Positions 43,728-52,754 of a DNA stretch of 64,000 bases are shown here, in pieces. Within the stretch, counting starts at the first letter, position 1. Every line of letters starts with the position of its first letter. The notes below the pieces were generated by a model. The model was not told the origin of the DNA. It did not search any database and worked only from the letters and a program-made list of their open reading frames with translations. Source of the stretch: an uncultured Aquimarina sp. (GTDB lineage: Bacteria; Bacteroidota; Bacteroidia; Flavobacteriales; Flavobacteriaceae); the NCBI GenBank assembly GCA_947501475.1, contig CANMWA010000007.1, positions 1 to 64,000 of the forward strand, in the 5' to 3' direction. The position numbers and the translations under genes are program-made.

Positions 43728-45798
43728 GAGAAAAAATATCATTTACCTTTTGTTGATCCTATCATTTACACTAGCAGCTCAGCAAGATAGTATCACAACT
43801 CTTGATGTAGTACTCATCAATACCCTTACAATACCCCAACAGCAACAATTTGCTACCGAGTCTGTATCTATTATTTCTTCAGAAGACATTAATCGAGGGA
43901 ATCCTTTAGCACTACACCCAATTCTTAATCGTGTACCAGGAGTTTTTATGCAAAATGGTACCTTAAACACCAACAGAATTGCAATTAGAGGAATCGGAGC
44001 GCGTAACTTATTTGGTACCGCTAGCATTAGAGCTTATTTTGGAGACATCCCTCTAACCGATGGTAACGGAGAATCTTCAATAGAAGATCTAGAACTGGGT
44101 GCGCTATCTACCATAGAAATACACAAAGGCCCTTCATCGAGTAGTTATGGAGTAGGATTAGGAGGTACCATTATATTACAACCTCAATACACATTCAATA
44201 CTATCACAGAGGGCACATTATCTTCTACATTTGGGAGTTATGGATTACGCCGTACGTTGGCCAAAGCTTCTATGGGTAAAGAAAACGCTAATTTTACTAT
44301 TTTATATAGCAATAACCATAGTGATGGATATCGAGATAACAACGAATACGATAGAAATACAGTAACGCTTACCTCTAGTATTAATGCAGGAGAAAAAAAC
44401 AACTTTTCTATAGTAGGAAGTTATGTGAATCTTAAAGCAGGTATTCCTAGTTCTCTAGATCAAGAAGATTTTGACAATAATCCCAGACAGGCTGCATTCA
44501 CTTGGGGTCGTTCTCAAGCTTTTGAAGATGTAGATTATGGAATTTTAGGGATCACATGGAAGCATCAGTATAATCAAAAACTATCTCATAATACTAGTAT
44601 TTTTTCCTCTATCAGAAAAAATTACGAACCCAGGCCTTTTAATATTCTAGAAGAAAACTCGAATACCCTTGGCATACGAACAAGAGTATTAGGCAATCAT
44701 CTATTCGCACAAAAAGAAATACACTGGACACTTGGTGGTGAACTGTTTATTGACAACTATACTGGTAAAACTTTTGAAAACCTTTATGAAGATTTTCCAA
44801 TAGGAACAGGCAGTGTAAAAGGAGATCCTCTTTCTGATCTCGATGAAAAACGATATTATTATAATCTTTTTGCCGAAGCAAATTATATACTTAATAAAAA
44901 ACTTAGATTCAATTTTGGTGTTCACCTTAACCAAACCTTTTTTGATATCGATGATCAATTCTTATCAGATGCAGAAGACAGTTCTGGAAAGTTTGATTTT
45001 GAACCTATTGTTTCTCCAAAATTAGGGGTTAACTATACTTTAAATTCAAATTTAATATTCTTTGGAAATATTGCTCATGGCTTCTCTACGCCTACCACTT
45101 CTGAAACACTTTTACCTAATGGAATTTTTAACCCAGATATCAAACCCGAAATAGGCTGGAATTTTGAAATAGGAACACGATATCAATTAGTAAACAACAA
45201 ACTTTTTGGTTCATTATCCCTATACACCCTTAGAGTAAATGATTTATTAGTTTCTAGAAGAACGATAGATGATAATTTCTTTGCTATCAATGCTGGGAAA
45301 ACAATTCATAATGGTATCGAAGCCGAAATAAACTATGTTATTTTAAAAAAGAAAGCGCATCAATTGATTTTCTTTACAAATGCATCTATGTATGCGTATA
45401 CTTTTGATAAATTTATAGACTTGGATAACGATTTCTCGGGCAATGATCTTACCGGTGCACCTTCAGGAGTAGTTAATCTCGGTATAGATTATACTGCTAA
45501 GAAAGGATTTTATGGTAATCTTAGCTTTCAAACGGTTGGTAAAATCCCTGCTAATGATGCCAATACTACTTTTAGCGATAGTTACGAGTTGCTTCATAGT
45601 AAAATTGGCTTTAAAAACAGTATAGGCAGCCATCTTTATTACGACTTATCTATCGGGGCCAACAATATATTAGATACCAGATATGCATCACAATTGCAAA
45701 TCAATGCAAGGGGTTTTGGTGGCAATGCACCCAGGTATTTTTATCCCGGATTGCCTTTTAACATATATGGTGGGATTAACATAAAATATAGATTATAA
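43726..45798 (+). CDS. TonB-dependent receptor of the sugar-oxidation operon
   Basis: A 690-residue outer-membrane receptor. The start is TTG at 43726: an in-frame stop precedes it, and it opens a clean signal peptide (MRKNIIYLLLILSFTLAAQQ). The plug covers about residues 45-150 (ATESVSIISSEDINRG, LNRVPGVFMQNG, STIEIHKGPSSSSYGVGLGG), and the barrel ends in GGINIKYRL. No CarboxypepD_reg domain is present. It is 46 bases ahead of a PQQ sugar dehydrogenase lipoprotein and a cytochrome c, so it may import the cofactor PQQ, the sugar or the oxidised product; which one cannot be decided here. Confidence 0.88.
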   Translation: MRKNIIYLLLILSFTLAAQQDSITTLDVVLINTLTIPQQQQFATESVSIISSEDINRGNPLALHPILNRVPGVFMQNGTLNTNRIAIRGIGARNLFGTASIRAYFGDIPLTDGNGESSIEDLELGALSTIEIHKGPSSSSYGVGLGGTIILQPQYTFNTITEGTLSSTFGSYGLRRTLAKASMGKENANFTILYSNNHSDGYRDNNEYDRNTVTLTSSINAGEKNNFSIVGSYVNLKAGIPSSLDQEDFDNNPRQAAFTWGRSQAFEDVDYGILGITWKHQYNQKLSHNTSIFSSIRKNYEPRPFNILEENSNTLGIRTRVLGNHLFAQKEIHWTLGGELFIDNYTGKTFENLYEDFPIGTGSVKGDPLSDLDEKRYYYNLFAEANYILNKKLRFNFGVHLNQTFFDIDDQFLSDAEDSSGKFDFEPIVSPKLGVNYTLNSNLIFFGNIAHGFSTPTTSETLLPNGIFNPDIKPEIGWNFEIGTRYQLVNNKLFGSLSLYTLRVNDLLVSRRTIDDNFFAINAGKTIHNGIEAEINYVILKKKAHQLIFFTNASMYAYTFDKFIDLDNDFSGNDLTGAPSGVVNLGIDYTAKKGFYGNLSFQTVGKIPANDANTTFSDSYELLHSKIGFKNSIGSHLYYDLSIGANNILDTRYASQLQINARGFGGNAPRYFYPGLPFNIYGGINIKYRL

Positions 45799-45844
45799 AA
45801 TATTTTTATTTGTATTTTTCAGACATAGAACCAAACATCTTATT

Positions 45845-46960
45845 ATGAGGTTATTTTCATTTCTGATCATTTTATGTACAGTATTTTCAGCATGCGCACA
45901 ACAAAAAAAGATAAATGACATTCTTATACAAGAAGATCCAAAAAATTATACTACAGAACTAGTGGTACCCGAATTACAAATCCCTTGGGGAATGGTTTGG
46001 CTACCAGACGGCAGCATGCTAATTACAGAAAAAAGTGGGCAGCTTATTCATTTTAAAGATGGCAATAAAATAATGATTGCTAACGTACCAGAAGTATATA
46101 ACCGTAACCAAGGAGGCTTATTAGATATAGAGTTACATCCTAAGTATAAAGAAAACGGTTGGATTTATATCACCTATTCTTCAAAAGAAGGTACTGAAAA
46201 AGGAGGAAATACAGCTTTAATAAGAGCCAAACTCAAAGATAATCAGTTAACCAATATCCAAAAATTATACAAAGCCACTCCAAATACTACTCGGGGTCAT
46301 CATTTTGGATCTCGAATTGAGTTTGATAACGATGGCTACCTATATTTTTCTATTGGGGATCGTGGTAATCGAGATGTAAACCCTCAAGATCTTACAAAAG
46401 ATGGCGGAAAAGTATATCGCTTACATGATGATGGCACGATCCCCAAAGACAATCCTTTTGTAGACAAAAAAGAAGCAAAAAAAGCAATCTATTCTTATGG
46501 TCATCGCAATCCGCAAGGAATGGCAATACATCCCAATGGTACTATTTGGGTACATGAACATGGCCCAAGAGGAGGTGATGAAATCAATCCTATCAAAAAA
46601 GGTATTAACTATGGGTGGCCTGTGATCACCTATGGCATTAATTATAGTGGCACAAGCATTACCGATAGTACCAAAAAAGAAGGTATGGAGCAACCACTAT
46701 ACTATTGGATACCTTCTATTGCCCCTAGTGGAATGGATTTTGTAACCAGTGATATATATCCAGATTGGAAAAATGATCTGTTAGTGGGTTCTTTAGTATT
46801 TCAATATTTGGAATTGGTAGAGTTAAATGACAACAAAGTAACAGCACGAAAAAAACTATTAGATGGCATGGGTAGGATTCGTAATGTAAGGCAAGGGCCA
46901 GATGGATATATCTATGTAGCTATAGAAAACAAAGGGATTGTAAAAATAATTCCTAACTAA
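45845..46960 (+). CDS. PQQ-dependent sugar dehydrogenase, lipoprotein
   Basis: A 371-residue six-bladed propeller enzyme of the soluble glucose / sorbosone dehydrogenase family, anchored by a lipobox (VFSAC, Cys17). Recognisable family segments are VPELQIPWGMVWLPDGSMLI, GGLLDIELHPKY, GHHFGSRIEFDNDGYLYFSI, GDRGNR, GHRNPQGMA and WVHEHGPRGGDEIN. It would oxidise an aldose to its lactone outside the cytoplasm, using PQQ and calcium. The next gene, 15 bases on, encodes a c-type cytochrome, a likely electron acceptor. Confidence 0.9.
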   Translation: MRLFSFLIILCTVFSACAQQKKINDILIQEDPKNYTTELVVPELQIPWGMVWLPDGSMLITEKSGQLIHFKDGNKIMIANVPEVYNRNQGGLLDIELHPKYKENGWIYITYSSKEGTEKGGNTALIRAKLKDNQLTNIQKLYKATPNTTRGHHFGSRIEFDNDGYLYFSIGDRGNRDVNPQDLTKDGGKVYRLHDDGTIPKDNPFVDKKEAKKAIYSYGHRNPQGMAIHPNGTIWVHEHGPRGGDEINPIKKGINYGWPVITYGINYSGTSITDSTKKEGMEQPLYYWIPSIAPSGMDFVTSDIYPDWKNDLLVGSLVFQYLELVELNDNKVTARKKLLDGMGRIRNVRQGPDGYIYVAIENKGIVKIIPN

Positions 46961-46975
46961 CAAACTTTAGTATAC

Positions 46976-47440
46976 ATGAAAAAACACATCAAGCGCCTCT
47001 TCTTATTAGAAATAACAGTATTAATTGTTAGTATTTCTATTGCAGCCCAGCGAGGAAAACCTAACACCAAGTATACATCTATTGAAGCATTAGAAATTCA
47101 GGATTCAAAATTACCAGAAAGTATTGCTCGCGGTAGAGAAATTTATTCTGATTTTTGCATGCAGTGTCATTTACCCGATGGAAAAGGAACTCCAAAAGTA
47201 TTCCCTCCACTCGCAGGATCAGATTGGCTAACCGATAAACGAAAAGAAAGTATCCATTCTATAAAATATGGTTTAAACGGTCCTATAGAGGTGAATGGAG
47301 AATCGTATAATGGCGCTATGACTTCTTTAGGTCTTGAGGATGAAGAAATAGCTGATGTTATGAATTATATCATGAATAGCTGGGGTAATGTGCAAAAAAA
47401 AATGGTAACTACAGAAGAGGTGAAAAATATCAATAAATAA
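46976..47440 (+). CDS. Exported c-type cytochrome
   Basis: A 154-residue protein with a signal peptide (residues 1-24) and one class I cytochrome c domain. The heme motif is CMQCH at residues 61-65 (Cys61, Cys64, His65), and the distal Met lies in GAMTSLGLEDEEIADVMNYI. It sits 15 bases after the sugar dehydrogenase gene. In this operon it would pass electrons from the dehydrogenase toward the respiratory chain. Confidence 0.9.
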   Translation: MKKHIKRLFLLEITVLIVSISIAAQRGKPNTKYTSIEALEIQDSKLPESIARGREIYSDFCMQCHLPDGKGTPKVFPPLAGSDWLTDKRKESIHSIKYGLNGPIEVNGESYNGAMTSLGLEDEEIADVMNYIMNSWGNVQKKMVTTEEVKNINK

Positions 47441-47548
47441 TATAACAAACTAAAGTATATCACGTTACCTTTTTAATAGGGAGATTTTGGTTATATTTAC
47501 ACCTACACTTATCACACTTAAAATTGTTTACTTAACAAACTCTGATTT

Positions 47549-48292
47549 ATGAGGCTTCTTGTATTCTTTGGGATATTTTTAATGATACACCTGGCAAACG
47601 CACAGGAAGATATCTCTCCCAATAGATATAGATTCAAATACCAATCAAAAGTATACAAAGGGACCAAGCTTCAGATAAATGCACAGTTAAGAGCCTTAAA
47701 AAACGATTCTAAATTTCTAAATATTCCTGATGAAATAGAACAAGAGCTCAATATTCTTTTCGTAAAAACCAAAAAACAAGCAATCCCCAAACATTATAAA
47801 AAACATGCCATTGTATTTCTAGATGCTTTGTATAGTTATGAAAAATTTGCCACTATATATGAGAATGCTCTGTATGAAATAGTCTATAAAGTAAAAAAAG
47901 ACATGTATGTAGTTGACTTTAAATTTGAAAGACAGTTTACAAAAAGTAAAGTAAAATTTGATCGTGTTCAAAAAGAAGATATAACGGATATAGAGAAATT
48001 TGATCAACTTAAAAAAGACCTTATTGATAGTCAAACCAAATTATCATGCCACAGATGGATGAAGAAAAAATTTGAAAAATATAAAAACATAGACATTGTC
48101 AAGAATCCAGATGAACTAATGAAAGCTTTTAAAAAAACAGAAGCTGTGCATGTCTATAAACTATACATTGAAAACGACATCAAAAGAATAAATCCTTACC
48201 TAGAAAATCAGATTATTGATTTCTTTTACAAAAAATCATTGCCCGAGATCAATCCAGAAATTCTCGATCTTCAATACATTACCAAAATATAA
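47549..48292 (+). CDS. Exported protein of unknown function
   Basis: A 247-residue protein with a signal peptide (MRLLVFFGIFLMIHLANA). The mature part is Lys-rich and mostly helical, with a strand-like centre (ALYEIVYKVKKDMYVVDFKF). I recognise no domain or catalytic residues. It stands 109 bases after the cytochrome gene and is probably separately transcribed. Confidence 0.68.
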   Translation: MRLLVFFGIFLMIHLANAQEDISPNRYRFKYQSKVYKGTKLQINAQLRALKNDSKFLNIPDEIEQELNILFVKTKKQAIPKHYKKHAIVFLDALYSYEKFATIYENALYEIVYKVKKDMYVVDFKFERQFTKSKVKFDRVQKEDITDIEKFDQLKKDLIDSQTKLSCHRWMKKKFEKYKNIDIVKNPDELMKAFKKTEAVHVYKLYIENDIKRINPYLENQIIDFFYKKSLPEINPEILDLQYITKI

Positions 48293-48347
48293 AGAATTTA
48301 GAAAAAGATACCTTGATTATTATTTTGCTAATGTATATTCGTAAACC

Positions 48348-49430
48348 TTGAATGCTTCAAAAACATATAAAGTCATTGGCCTTATGTCTGGAACCTCTCT
48401 TGATGGTTTGGATGTTGCCTATTGTCATTTTGAAAATAAAAATGGTTCATGGACTTTTTCTATAGAAAAAACTGAGAGTATTAATTACACCTCAGTATTC
48501 AAAAACCAATTAAAAAACACTGTACATCTAGAAACTTCAAAATTATTAGCTTTTCATAACGAATATGGCAACTGGTTAGGAGAGCAAGTCAAAGATTTTG
48601 TCTATAAAAACAAAATTAAAGTAGATTTTGTTTCCAGTCATGGGCATACCGTTTTTCATCAACCAGAGATTGGATTAACATATCAAATCGGTTCTGGTCA
48701 ACATTTGGCAAATACTAGCGGTCAAAAAGTAATTTGTGACTTTAGAACCAATGATGTAGCTTTAGGTGGACAAGGGGCACCTCTTGTACCGATCGGAGAT
48801 CAATTATTATTTAATACTAATGATTTTTGCCTTAATCTAGGTGGGATTAGTAATATATCTTATGATCATAATGGAAAAAGAATAGCATATGATATATCTC
48901 CAGCTAATATGCTACTAAATTATATATGCAAAACCATTGATCTCGAATATGATGAAGGAGGAAAAATTGCAAGGCAGGGACAAATAAATATAGAATTACT
49001 AAATCAATTAAATTCTTTAGGATACTACAAACAATCTTATCCCAAATCACTCGGATATGAATGGTTTACAAAAAAAGTAATCCCCATTATTAATAGTACC
49101 TCAGATTCTGTTGAAAACCTTTTGCATACATCTGCACATCATATCGCTATCCAAATAGCTAATTCTATAAAAAAGACAAAAAAAGACAATTCGACTGTGT
49201 TGATAACTGGTGGTGGAGCAAAAAATGATTTTCTTATTGAAACACTTCAACAAAAATTAAAAGGACTCTCAACAGTTATCATTCCTTCAACAGATATTAT
49301 CGATTTTAAAGAAGCTATGATCTTTGCATTTATGGGAGTTTTAAGAGAGCAAAATGAAATAAATTGCCTTACATCTGTTACTGGAGCCAAAAAAGATTCT
49401 TCTTCTGGAGTTATATATTATCCATCATAA
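48348..49430 (+). CDS. anmK: Anhydro-N-acetylmuramic acid kinase
   Basis: A 360-residue sugar kinase that phosphorylates and opens 1,6-anhydro-MurNAc in cell-wall recycling. Motifs: the opening GLMSGTSLDGLDVAYC, DFVSSHGHTVFHQPE, CDFRTNDVALGGQGAPLVPIGD (phosphate and substrate loops; read as CDFRTNDVALGGQGAP then LVPIGD), FCLNLGGISNISY and VLITGGGAKNDFLIE. The start is TTG at 48348, giving MNASKTYKVIGLM; the nearby ATG at 48352 is out of frame. Cytoplasmic. It reads alone ahead of udk. Confidence 0.93.
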   Translation: MNASKTYKVIGLMSGTSLDGLDVAYCHFENKNGSWTFSIEKTESINYTSVFKNQLKNTVHLETSKLLAFHNEYGNWLGEQVKDFVYKNKIKVDFVSSHGHTVFHQPEIGLTYQIGSGQHLANTSGQKVICDFRTNDVALGGQGAPLVPIGDQLLFNTNDFCLNLGGISNISYDHNGKRIAYDISPANMLLNYICKTIDLEYDEGGKIARQGQINIELLNQLNSLGYYKQSYPKSLGYEWFTKKVIPIINSTSDSVENLLHTSAHHIAIQIANSIKKTKKDNSTVLITGGGAKNDFLIETLQQKLKGLSTVIIPSTDIIDFKEAMIFAFMGVLREQNEINCLTSVTGAKKDSSSGVIYYPS

Positions 49431-49518
49431 AAATAAGTTATACTAGATTTATCATAATTATCTAGTATACTTAAATATTTATGTATTCAAAAAAACTCAC
49501 ATACTCAAAAACTATTTC

Positions 49519-49526
49519 TAAATTTG
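49519..49526 (+). promoter_or_regulatory. -7 box upstream of udk
   Basis: TAAATTTG fits TAnnTTTG, with a predicted transcript start about ten bases before the udk ATG. It probably drives udk, ftsB and mutA together. Confidence 0.5.
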
Positions 49527-49543
49527 CCAAAAAATAAAAAGAA

Positions 49544-50152
49544 ATGCTGATTATTGGTATTGCCGGAGGAACAGGCTGTGGAAAAACAACTGTAGTGAAT
49601 CAAATCGTCAACGAACTGCCTGAAAATGAAGTATGTGTCATCTCACAAGATTCATATTACAAAGACACAAGTCACCTAACCTATGACGAAAGAGTAAAAA
49701 TCAATTTTGACCACCCACAATCTATCGATTTTGATTTATTAGCAGAGCACTTAGCTGCTTTAAGACAAGGTAAAACAATAGATCAACCTGTATATTCATT
49801 TGTAGAACATAATCGCACTACACAAACAATTAGCACCAAACCTAGTAAGGTAATTATCGTTGAAGGTATTTTAATTCTTACAAATCCAAAAATCAGGGAT
49901 ATGTTTGACATAAAAATATATGTTCACACAGATAGTGATGAGCGATTGATTAGAAGGTTAAAACGAGATATTGCAGAGCGTGGCAGGGATATGGACGAAG
50001 TATTGGATCGATATCAAAACACGTTAAAACCAATGCACCAACAATTTATAGATCCTACTAAAGAATTTGCAGATCTTATTATACCAAACAATAATTACAA
50101 TAATGTAGCAGTTGATATTGTACGTACTATTATCAAGGAACGCTTGAATTAA
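49544..50152 (+). CDS. udk: Uridine kinase
   Basis: A 202-residue P-loop kinase that phosphorylates uridine and cytidine for pyrimidine salvage. The Walker A GGTGCGKTT is at residues 8-16, followed by ISQDSYYKD, NFDHPQSIDFDLL and the Arg-rich lid (RLIRRLKRDIAERGRDMDEV). Length is standard. It heads the conserved flavobacterial run udk - septum protein - mutA. Confidence 0.95.
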   Translation: MLIIGIAGGTGCGKTTVVNQIVNELPENEVCVISQDSYYKDTSHLTYDERVKINFDHPQSIDFDLLAEHLAALRQGKTIDQPVYSFVEHNRTTQTISTKPSKVIIVEGILILTNPKIRDMFDIKIYVHTDSDERLIRRLKRDIAERGRDMDEVLDRYQNTLKPMHQQFIDPTKEFADLIIPNNNYNNVAVDIVRTIIKERLN

Positions 50153-50190
50153 CTTTTGTACCTTTACAACCAATTTTAACCCAAATAGGA

Positions 50191-50550
50191 TTGAAGCTTA
50201 AGAGTTATATTCAAAAACTAAAAAACAAACCGGCACTGATTCCGATATTTGCAATATTTTTAAATAAATATGTACTTATCGTATTGCTTTTTGTGATTTG
50301 GATGCTTTTTTTGGATACCAACTCATGGTTAATTCATAGAGAACTTGATCAGGAAATTCAAGAACTCGAAGATAATAAGGAGTACTACATTAAAGAAATT
50401 ATTGAAGATCAAAAAGACATAAAAGTATTAAAAGATAGTAGTGAACTTGAGAAATTTGCTCGCGAAGAATATTTTATGAAGCGAGATAATGAAGAAATTT
50501 ATATTATAGAATACGAAGACAGCCTACCAAAAGAAAAAAAAGATGACTAA
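50191..50550 (+). CDS. ftsB: FtsB/DivIC septum formation initiator
   Basis: A 119-residue bitopic division protein. A single membrane helix at about 27-45 (YVLIVLLFVIWMLFLD) is followed by a coiled coil (ELDQEIQELEDNKEYYIKEI) and the conserved KFAREEYFMKRDNEEIYIIE end typical of FtsB/DivIC. The start is TTG at 50191, as no ATG fits. The last eight bases overlap the mutA start, so translation is coupled. It would act in the divisome with FtsL and FtsQ. Confidence 0.88.
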   Translation: MKLKSYIQKLKNKPALIPIFAIFLNKYVLIVLLFVIWMLFLDTNSWLIHRELDQEIQELEDNKEYYIKEIIEDQKDIKVLKDSSELEKFAREEYFMKRDNEEIYIIEYEDSLPKEKKDD

Positions 50551-51916
50551 ATCCTTATTTGATAGTTTTGAACATGTTTCTGCTAAACAATGGAAACAAA
50601 AAATTCAATTTGATCTTAAAGGTGCAGATTATAATGAGGCCTTAATTTATAAATCTTTAGAAGGTATAGATATCAAACCTTTTTACCATCAAGAAGATCT
50701 TGTAAATATTGATACCCCTGTTACACATCCAACTTCTTGGAAAAACTCTCTAAAAATCATTGTTGAAGATGCGACTACAGGGAATCAAAAAGCTTTGGAT
50801 GCCATTAATAAAGGTGCAGAAAGTGTGTTTTTTATAATAAAAAAAGAGCATCTTGATTTAGAACAGCTTGTAAAGAATATTAAAGAAACGCCAATTTTTA
50901 TCGAAACCGAATTTCTTTCAACTTCGTACATAAAAAATATAGATAATTACGCCAAGGATTCTAATCTCAACATTAGTGTTTTTATAGACATAATTGGTAA
51001 CCTTGCAAAGACGGGTAATTGGTATACAAATTTAAAAGAAGATCATAAATCTCTTGAAGAAATTGCACAACATACTAATCACCTAAACAGTTTTATTAGT
51101 ATAGATATTGATCTGTATCAAAATGCTGGAGCTATAATGATACAACAATTGGCTTATGCTTTAGCACATGTAAACGAGTACTTAAATCACTTTGATAAAA
51201 AAGAAGTAAACCCGTTCAAAAAGCATGAAGTTGTATTTAAAGTTGCAATTGGAGGTAATTATTTTTTTGAAATAGCAAAATTAAGAGCATTACGCCTTTT
51301 ATGGAGCACATTAGCTTCAGAATATAAGGTTATTAAAACATGTAAAATATTTGCTTATCCATCTCATCGAAATAAAACAATCCTAGATTATAATGTGAAT
51401 ATGCTTCGTACTACTACCGAATGTATGAGTGCAGTATTAGGAGGAGCAGATAACATAGCTAATCTATCATACGATGACATCTATAATCTCGAAAATGATT
51501 TTGGAACAAGAATTTCACTCAACCAACTTCTAATCCTAAAAAACGAAAGTTATTTTGACCAAGTACAAAATCCTGCTTCTGGTTCTTATTACATAGAAAC
51601 ACTAACCAACCAATTGGCAGAAAAAGCATTATTACTATTCAAAAATATCGAAGAAGGCGGTGGTTTTTTAAGTCAGCTAAAATCTGGTATCATTCAGAAA
51701 AAGATTAAAGAAAGTGCTCAAAAAGAGCAAGAATTGTTTGATAACGAAGAAATTATACTTACAGGATCTAATAAATATAAAAATTCTGAAGAACACACTC
51801 CATCAATACAAAAACCTGTGTTTCCTGAAAAAAAAGTAAGAAAAACACTACTACAACCTGTCATAAAAAACCGATTAAGTGAAACTTTAGAGAAAAAAAC
51901 CATAATAAAACGTTAA
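50543..51916 (+). CDS. mutA: Methylmalonyl-CoA mutase small subunit
   Basis: A 457-residue homologue of the mutase barrel that forms the non-catalytic partner of MutB. Recognisable segments are SLFDSFEHVSAKQWKQKIQF at the start, KVAIGGNYFFEIAKLRALRL, MLRTTTECMSAVLGGADNIA and NPASGSYYIETLTNQLAEKA. The C-terminal B12-binding domain is missing, which is usual for the short flavobacterial form. With MutB it interconverts succinyl-CoA and methylmalonyl-CoA. It overlaps ftsB by eight bases. Confidence 0.92.
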   Translation: MTKSLFDSFEHVSAKQWKQKIQFDLKGADYNEALIYKSLEGIDIKPFYHQEDLVNIDTPVTHPTSWKNSLKIIVEDATTGNQKALDAINKGAESVFFIIKKEHLDLEQLVKNIKETPIFIETEFLSTSYIKNIDNYAKDSNLNISVFIDIIGNLAKTGNWYTNLKEDHKSLEEIAQHTNHLNSFISIDIDLYQNAGAIMIQQLAYALAHVNEYLNHFDKKEVNPFKKHEVVFKVAIGGNYFFEIAKLRALRLLWSTLASEYKVIKTCKIFAYPSHRNKTILDYNVNMLRTTTECMSAVLGGADNIANLSYDDIYNLENDFGTRISLNQLLILKNESYFDQVQNPASGSYYIETLTNQLAEKALLLFKNIEEGGGFLSQLKSGIIQKKIKESAQKEQELFDNEEIILTGSNKYKNSEEHTPSIQKPVFPEKKVRKTLLQPVIKNRLSETLEKKTIIKR

Positions 51917-51993
51917 TATTCCGCAACTTATTGTTAACTTTCGGACAAATTAAAATCGTCAGCCTATACATTAACATTACTAAATCTAAATTA

Positions 51994-52623
51994 ATGCCCC
52001 TTAAGATTAGATCTAGGATCATAGCTTTAATATTGCTAATATCCGCCTCGTATACTTATGCTCAATCAAATCTACATTGTCACAATGTAGATGAGTCTGG
52101 CCTTATACAAAAGGCTTATGCTTCCTTTGAGAAGGATATTTTTAGTTATTATAAGTTTGGTAATGATTCTATCAAAACATATAGAACTTTTTTAGCAGAA
52201 GTAGCCAGTTTGTCAATAGATTTGAGAAAACTTCCTTCAGATAATTCTATACAACTAACCCGAGCCTTTAAGAAAATTGCAAATAATAAAAACTCACTTT
52301 GGATTAAACTAAGTGAATATGAAAATCAAGAAGCTACAAAAAAATCTCATCCATCAACATCTAGCAATAAAAATCAAGAAGAAATCTTAATTTTTAATTA
52401 CAGAGGAGGTTTTATACAGTGTCTTAAAAACAATAGTGGTAGTGATGATTTTGTAGATATTATTAATACACTTGAACAAGATGGCAATGTAAGTACTTCG
52501 CTTATTTCGCAAAAAATCTATTACCTTATAGACAATGAGTTTAATACCAATCAAGTAAAAAACTTCATAGCTTTTGATATTTACTATTCTATCTTAATGA
52601 TTATCGAAAAAGCCTTTGGATAA
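51994..52623 (+). CDS. Exported hypothetical protein between mutA and mutB
   Basis: A 209-residue protein; the ATG at 51994 opens a signal peptide (MPLKIRSRIIALILLISASY, cleavage near YAQ). The mature part has a short Cys-containing start (LHCHNVDESGLI), a helical region and a polar linker (KKSHPSTSSNKNQEEI). No family recognised. Its place between the two mutase subunit genes is probably positional rather than functional. Confidence 0.68.
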   Translation: MPLKIRSRIIALILLISASYTYAQSNLHCHNVDESGLIQKAYASFEKDIFSYYKFGNDSIKTYRTFLAEVASLSIDLRKLPSDNSIQLTRAFKKIANNKNSLWIKLSEYENQEATKKSHPSTSSNKNQEEILIFNYRGGFIQCLKNNSGSDDFVDIINTLEQDGNVSTSLISQKIYYLIDNEFNTNQVKNFIAFDIYYSILMIIEKAFG

Positions 52624-52754
52624 TAATTTATTATCCTATTCTTATTAAAAGAAGTAAATTGAAATCATTTTTTGAATAAAAATCATTTCTAAAAGCTTAA
52701 TTTTATAGCCCATTAATTTATCATTTGTCACTCAGAAAAAATGAGGCTTTGAAA

